Origin: Ophiocordyceps camponoti-saundersi (nom. inval.)
Taxonomy: Eukaryota; Ascomycota; Sordariomycetes; Hypocreales; Ophiocordycipitaceae
Assembly: GCA_003339415.1 (NCBI GenBank)
Contig: PDHQ01000291.1
Coordinates: 1 to 42,396 of the forward strand
Direction of reading: 5' to 3'
DNA length: 42,396 nucleotides
This document shows positions 36,159 to 42,396 of the stretch, piece after piece. Position 1 is the first letter of the stretch; each line of letters opens with the position of its first letter. Position numbers and translations under genes: made by a program. Under the pieces are notes generated by a model. It was not told where the DNA came from and searched no databases. It was given only the letters and a program-made list of their open reading frames with translations.

Positions 36159-36857
36159 TAAGATAGAAAGAATATAAAGGACGCCTCTAAAAGACTTTAA
36201 TTAATATAAAATAATCCTTATTAGAAAGAAAGAATTCTTATATAAATATATAGATTATAGTATATCTAAGCTATAAGCCTGTTATTATAGCGTTAGGGCA
36301 GTTATTTAGGGCCTAGCCCCTTAATCGGTAGCATATAAAGCGCTAGGATTCGGCAATTTACTATAGTAAGAGAACTACTTATAATAGCTACGCGTAGGAT
36401 AAAAGTACCTACTTTATAGATTTATATAATAAATTACTTTTTTCTTATAGGGGTTATTTTTAGCCGGGTAAGGTCTTTCTAAAGCGTCCTCCGTAATATT
36501 AGTAGCTATAAAAAAAACTAAGGTTAAGGGAGCTATTCTTATTTTTAGAAAATCCTTAATAAGGCGTTTTATTACTTTTTTTATTTTAACTTAATAAAGT
36601 GTTCTTAAAACCCTTTATAAGTAAACTCGCTTTACTTTTTAATAACCTATAACTCTTATAATAATTCTTAAAATTATAATTTAATTTTAAGAAATTCTAA
36701 AAGCTAAAAAAGTTAAAGAGGCTAATAATAATATTTTAGTAACTTATTATAATAATCTAATTTAGGTTATTAAATACTCGCTTATCTTTTTAATAATATA
36801 TTATAATAAGTAAGCTTTAATATTCTAAAATATAGATATCGCTCTAATTTAATTTAC
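36159..36857. repeat. Tandem duplication R, unit 1 (699 bp)
   Basis: taagatagaaagaatataaa at 36159 recurs at 36858, and the similarity is collinear to 37289, giving a period of 699 bp. The remaining 260 bp of unit 1 (from 36591) recurs at 40888, beyond element H. Differences between units are mostly C/T and G/A. The duplicated DNA contains a plus-strand frame interrupted by Gln-type stops, but the protein is not recognised. Confidence 0.8.
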
Positions 36858-37289
36858 TAAGATAGAAAGAATATAAAGGACGCTTTTAAAAGACTTTAAT
36901 TAGTATAAAATAATCCTTATTAGAAAGAAAAAATTCTTATATAAATATATAGATTATAGTATATCTAAGCTATAAGCCTATTATTATAGCGTTAAGGTAA
37001 TTATTTAGGGCCTAGCCCCTTAATCGGTAGTATATAAAGCGCTAAGATTTAGTAATTTACTATAATAAGAGAACTACTTATAGTAGCTACGCGTAGGATA
37101 GAAGTACCTACCTTATAGATTTATATAATAAATTACTTTTTTCTTATAGGGGTTATTTTTAGCCGGGCAAGGTTTTTCTAAAGCGTCCTCTATAATATTA
37201 ATAGCTATAAAAAAATCTAAGGTTAAGGGAGCTATTCTTATTTTTAGAAAATCCTTAGTAAGGCGTTTTATTACTCTTTTTATTCTAAC

Positions 37290-37797
37290 TATTAGAATAT
37301 ATATATCGCTAGCTACTTAGGAATATAATACGCGTTAAATACGCGTAGCATATATCGCAGAGATAACTATCTCTATATAAATAAAGTAGGAGGTTAGGGA
37401 TATATATAAAGAGGAGTTAAACTCGAGATAATACCGATCTAAGATTAGTATAATATTAATATAATATACGAAGTTAATATAGGAGAAGGATAGGGAGGTA
37501 GTTAGTAAGAGAAGGAACGTATATATAATATACTTACTTTTCTATATTTTTTAAGAAAGAGATAAGTTATAAGTAAAGTTATTATTTAATCTTTTATAAC
37601 TTTATTAGCCGGAGCGTATTATATAATAAATATAATATTCTTATATATTATATAATCTAGATAAGTTACCTAAACTTTATTATTTAAGTTAATATAGTAT
37701 ATATATTCTAAGTTTAATTTATTAATATCTTTACTACGAGAAATTTATAATATAACTTTAGCTACTTATTTAGCTTAGGAAAGATACCTAACCGATA
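37290..37797. repeat. Left LTR of H (508 bp)
   Basis: It begins tattagaatatata and ends cctaaccgata, and is a direct repeat of 40375-40882. Confidence 0.85.
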
Positions 37798-40374
37798 CTA
37801 ATTAGTAATAAAGTTAAGTTATATTATAGACTTAATTACTTTTTATTACTTAAAACTTAGTTAACTAATATAAGCTAAAGTGCCGGCTTTATTATTATTT
37901 AACCTTAGTTTAAATCGGAAATAGAAAAGTAATTTAGATAGTAAATATTTATTAAAATACTAACTCTTAGGAAACTATAATTATTATTTTAATAACGTAT
38001 AAATATACTTTAACTATTATCTAGTTAGTAACTTAATAATTTAGATATCTTAATACTTAGCGATAACTTATTATAAGTTAATATTATCTATTCTTTTTTC
38101 TTTTTACTTTTAGTTTAAGATTTTTTAGGAACTTACTTTAATTTTAACTTAAAATTTTATTAACCTTAAATTAGTTTTAATAATTACTCCGTAACTATTA
38201 TTTACTAAGCTTTTATAAGTTTAGTATAGGAAGTCTCTTATAATTAAGTTAATTTAGTAATATATAAGAGATAAAAATAATAAAAGAAAAAAAAAATAAT
38301 AAAAATAGAAAAAGTAAAATCCTCGGAATTAGAGTCTCCTACCCCTACTCTTAACGCGGATATCTAAGAGGGCGTAACGCGCGATAATTACGTAGGGCCG
38401 GCTAAGTAATATTACTATATTAGTAATATTAGTTAAATATTAACTTAAATATAAATAAGGATTAGATTATTATTAAACTTACTTCGGTATATTAATCTTT
38501 ATATAAAGGCGTATTATCGCCTATAAATATAGTAAGAGCTTATATAAAAGTAGTAATAGCTAGAATAGTTTATTAAGTTAATATTAATTTATATAAAGTT
38601 AAGTTTTAATAAGCTATATATATATTATTATATTAGATACCTTTTTTAGTATATTAATAATAAATAGTTACTAATTAAAATACTTATTTCTAATAAGTAT
38701 TAATTTTTAGCTTTTACTTACTTATATAGCTAATATAATTTTAATATAAAAATACTTTCTTAATATCGCTATGCTAAATAGCGTCGCGCTACGCTTAAGA
38801 TAATAGCGTAAGTAATAGCGGGGATATAAAAAGATTACGCTTAGTAGGTTATATTTAATAAAGCGTAATAAGTATTACCGTGAAAATAGGTAATAGTATT
38901 CGTAAGCGCGGGCGAAAAATAATCGCGGATACCGTAAAAAAAGCTTATAAAAGGCGTATAAAGGAGATAGGAGTAAGACGCGCGTAATATATATTTAAAA
39001 CTAAGTTTAAAATATATTAAAAACTAGGTTAATTTTAACTTATAGCTAATATAAATTAAAGCTAAGATTAATATATTTTTACGCTACTAGCTAATTAAAG
39101 CTTTAAGAATATCGTTATCGTTAATATTATTCTCGGACTCGGGACTTAAAATAATAATTTAATAACCGCGCGGAGTAGTAAGCGTGCGAAGGGGCGGTCT
39201 TAATATATAATAGATCTTAAGTTAAGGTTAATAAAAGCTTACTATAATACTAACTTAAAATCGACTTAAATTTACCTCTAATATATAACGATAATAACGA
39301 TAATAATAATAATAATAAAAGTAAAAAGAAAAGGAAAGGAATAAGAAGCTTAAGCGTAAAGTAATTTATAAGTAAGGTATTAAGTTATTAATTTACTTTA
39401 CTAAATAAAATATATATTTACTTTTCTTATAAGTAATATATCGGTATATACTAACTTTTTTTACGGATATAAAAAGTATATATTTTTTAGGTATAAATAT
39501 CCCCCTCCCCCCCCCCCTTTTTTTAAAATTTTTTTTCCCTTCCCTTTTTATAATTATTTTAGTTTTTCTTATCTATTTTTTATAGATAACTTAGCGAAAG
39601 TTTACCGGGTATTACGTTCTTTATTTAATATACTATATTACGTTTATTCTTTATTTCTCTAATCCTCGGACTAGAAAGAAAATATTACTAGGGGATTACG
39701 GTACCCCTAGGGTTAAGAATCACGCCGCCCTAGAGGTATTATAATATAAAGATTATAATAACCTAGCGAAATTATAAATATTACGGTATAGGAATATTTA
39801 GTACTATAAGAAGGAGATAACTTTTACTAGCTATAAGGGTTTACTAGTTAATAAGGGAGATTCCCCCTTACGCGGCTAATATTTATTAGGGGTTTTTAAA
39901 ATAAGACGCCTTAGTAATATTCTTATAGCTAGCTTATATTAAGTTTAGGGGAGTTACTTACTAATCCCTTAGCTTAGAAGCTACTAAGCTAAGAGACCGG
40001 CTTATAGCAGCGGCCGATAATATATAATATTAAGCTTTATATTAGTAATAATATATAATATTAAGTTTATTACCTAAACCTTATTTATTATTTATAAAAT
40101 ATAAATAATAAGAAAACGTAATATATAGCTTAATATATACTATTTTAGGAAATTATACTAAAATTATTAAGAAATATATTAGATATTAGTACGATATTAA
40201 CTTAAGTTTATCTATAAATTAGTAAAGTAAGGGTATTTACTAATTTTAAACTATATAAGTTTTTAAAAATAAAAAAATAATTTAATTTATAAAAGCTACT
40301 AAAAGAACCTAATTATACCTAGATTACTTACTTAATAAATATATATTCCTAACTATAAAAAGAAAAATTATTAA

Positions 40375-40882
40375 TATTAAAATATATATATTACTAGCTA
40401 CTTAGGAATATAATACGCGTTAAATACGCGTAGCACGCGTTATAAAGATAACTATCTTTATATAAATAAAGTAGGAGGTTAAGGATATATATAAAGAGAA
40501 GTTAAACTTAAGATAATACCGATCTAAGATTAGTATAATATTAATATAATATACGAAGTTAATATAAAAAGAGGATAAGGAGGTAGTTAGTAGGAGGAGG
40601 AACGTATATATAATATACTTACTTTTCTATACTTTTTAAGAGAGAGATAAGTTATAAGTAAAGTTATTATTTAATCTTTTATAATTTTATTAGCTAGAGC
40701 GTATTATATAGTAGATATAATATTCCTATACGCTATATAATCTAGATAAGTTACCCGAACCCTATTATCTAAGTTAATATAGTATACGTATTTTAGGTTT
40801 AATTTATTAGTATCTTTACTATAAGAAGTTTATAATACGACTTTAGCTACCTATTCGGCTTAGGAAGGATGCCTAACTAATA
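40375..40882. repeat. Right LTR of H (508 bp)
   Basis: It begins tattaaaatatata and ends cctaactaata. Its last 126 bases align without gaps to the reverse complement of 42271-42396. Confidence 0.85.
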
Positions 40883-41150
40883 TTAACTTAATAAAGTATT
40901 CTTAAAACCTTTTATAAGTAAACTCGCTTTACTTTTTAATAACTTATAACTCTTATAATAATTCTTAAAACTATAATTTAATTTTAAGAAATTCTAAAAG
41001 CTAAAAAAGTTAAAGAGGCTAATAATAACGTTTTAGTAACTTATTATAATAATATAATTTAAGTTATTAAATACTCGCTTATCTTTTTAATAATATATTA
41101 TAATAAGTAAGCTTTAATATTCTAAGATATAGATATCGCTCTAATCTAAG

Positions 41151-42270
41151 TAACTTACTTTAATAAATACCTTACTAAATATAATATTTCCCTTAGCTTA
41201 AGTTATATAGCGAAAATATTTAATATTATTAATAGATAAATTATTAATTTCCTTATCTTAATACTTATCTTACTTAATACCTTTACTCTTAAAAACTTAT
41301 TGCTTAATATTAATAAAGTCGCTATATTCGTTAATAAAAAGTCTATACTTAATAATTTAGGTAAGATTTTAAAATTTTACGAAAAAAACTAATAAGACTC
41401 TTATATTTATATAAGAGAATAGATATATCTACTTAGTAAAAGTATTATTATATTACTTTTAGCTATTACTATTAATTATATACTCTTTTTTACTTAGAGC
41501 GATATTATTAAAAATAAAATAACTCTAAACTTTAATAATATACTTATCTTTAATATTTTAGATTTAGTAAAAATAGCTCTTAATAATATTACTAAAAAGC
41601 TATATAGTTAGAAAAATAGCTTAGTTAAACCCGCTAATAATACTAAATATATAATAACTATTAAGCTTATTAACGCTAATCTATTTATTAATATAATAAT
41701 AGATTAAGACTCTTTATAGCTTTTTATATAATAATAGCACGAATTATAGTAAAGAAATATATTAATAATACGCTTTATATAAAAAGCACGTATTACGCTA
41801 TTTAACTATTAATATATAATAGCTATTATATCTATTTAAGTATTAATATATATTAGATCTTTAAGTTATTTAACTATTAATATATAATAATAATATATCT
41901 ATTAAGCTTAGGTAAGAACCTTATAAATAAATATACTTTTAGTATTAATTTCTAATATTTTTATAATATAATATTAATTATATATTATCTATTTTTATAC
42001 TCTATACGCTATAAATAGAGAAATAAATAATAGCTATAATAAGAAAGTCCGTAGCTATATAAAGCTTATTTACTATAAACTACTTATAATATACGCTTAA
42101 GAATAAGTAATTAAACTATTCGTAATATAGTTAACTTTATTACTATTCCTAATATCTTAAACGCCTCCGTTTTTATAAAATATACTATACTTAAAGCTAT
42201 AAACTATATTTTTTACGCTATTTATAGTAAGATAATTTATATTTGCTTTTATATTATTAATATAACCTAT
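41151..42270. other. RIP-mutated DNA at the right end, no gene recognised
   Basis: This is AT-rich DNA without usable frames. Short repeats of tatttaactattaatatataa occur near 41799 and 41868. The stretch ends abruptly at the junction with unmutated LTR DNA at 42271; the flanking pentamer cctat (42266-42270) would be one TSD copy. Confidence 0.4.
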
Positions 42271-42396
42271 TGTCGGTTGGGCATCCTTCCCAAGCCGAAT
42301 GGGTAGCTGGAGTCGTGTCATGGACTTCCCGTGGCAGAGATACTGACAGATCAGACCTAGAACACGCACACCACATCAACCCAGACAACAGGGTTC
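42271..42396 (-). mobile_element. Element I: unmutated LTR end of the H family (cut by window edge)
   Basis: It starts TGTCGGTTGGGCATCC, with normal CpA/TpG content. Its reverse complement aligns to 40757-40882 over all 126 bases without gaps, with 34 differences that are all C-to-T or G-to-A. This identifies it as a RIP-free copy of the H LTR, oriented opposite to H and extending rightwards out of the window. Open frames here on the minus strand are accidental. Confidence 0.85.

Larger units (their letters stand above)
37290..40882. mobile_element. Element H: LTR retrotransposon (3,593 bp) inserted in repeat R
   Basis: Two 508-bp LTRs (37290-37797 and 40375-40882) flank 2,577 bp. The 5 bp outside are ctaac (37285-37289) and ttaac (40883-40887), a TSD with one C-to-T change. 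The interior is too short for a full gag-pol and no reverse transcriptase motif was seen, so H is probably non-autonomous or deleted. It has CpG-bearing patches (38760-38960, 39170-39200) and a C-rich run near 39501-39517. An unmutated relative begins at 42271 in opposite orientation. Confidence 0.85.
36858..41150. repeat. Tandem duplication R, unit 2, split by element H
   Basis: Bases 36858-37289 and 40888-41150 form the second copy of the 699-bp unit. The break falls exactly at the TSD of element H (corresponding to 36590/36591 in unit 1), so the tandem duplication existed before H inserted. Similarity to unit 1 ends near 41150. Confidence 0.8.

Noticed and set aside
36159..41150. CRISPR-like or satellite array from the repeated blocks near 36-41 kb
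   Set aside because: There are only two 699-bp units and one LTR pair, with no regular short repeats or spacers.
42157..42369. Minus-strand 70-residue open frame at the right end
   Set aside because: It straddles the junction between mutated DNA and an unmutated LTR end; a protein is not expected there.

Overview
The window looks like nuclear DNA of a filamentous ascomycete (Pezizomycotina) with very strong repeat-induced point mutation (RIP). About 38 of its 42.4 kb is AT-rich and almost lacks CpA and TpG: the first 350 bases contain neither dinucleotide. This is what C-to-T mutation at CpA on both strands leaves behind. It also removes nearly every ATG and turns CAA/CAG/TGG codons into stops, so these stretches carry no open genes. 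The mutated DNA can still be read as a nested stack of transposons because long terminal repeats (LTRs), inverted repeats and target-site duplications (TSDs) remain recognisable.

Left part (1-22.8 kb). Element F (3' half plus a 1.1-kb LTR) ends exactly where the visible part of element C begins, so F probably sits inside C. Next comes element D, about 2.6 kb long, with inverted repeats of roughly 0.7 kb. D is broken by two insertions: a small LTR element E (7151-8926, TSD gcaat/gcgat) and a 6.3-kb LTR element A (9368-21963). A is itself broken by B (12903-19199), a same-family copy in the opposite orientation, with a perfect 5-bp TSD gctac.

Central island (about 22.8-26.65 kb). Base composition is normal here and there are two intact, intron-containing, convergent housekeeping genes. 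ELP4 (+, 22956-24123, one intron, 360 residues predicted) encodes an Elongator subunit. HEM12/uroporphyrinogen decarboxylase (-, 26496-25067, four introns, 374 residues predicted) is a haem-synthesis enzyme. Between their 3' ends lies a 597-bp SINE-like insertion with a tRNA-like head and a perfect 15-bp TSD.

Right part (26.65-42.4 kb). This is again RIP-mutated. It holds a possible LINE ORF1 remnant (27.55-28.4 kb), a Ty3/Gypsy pol relic with recognisable reverse transcriptase, RNase H and integrase landmarks (32.2-34.6 kb), and a 699-bp tandem duplication. The second unit of that duplication is split by a 3.6-kb LTR element H (TSD ctaac/ttaac). At 42271 the DNA abruptly becomes unmutated: the last 126 bases are an un-RIPed LTR end of the same family as H, in the opposite orientation. 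It aligns without gaps to one mutated H LTR, and all 34 differences are C-to-T or G-to-A.

No new defence, metabolic or signalling system is visible. The points of most interest are the two-gene housekeeping island inside heavily mutated repeats, the reconstructable order of insertions, the mutated and unmutated copies of one LTR side by side, and the SINE. Orientation of A, B, C and H could not be fixed, because the primer-binding and polypurine signals are ambiguous after mutation.
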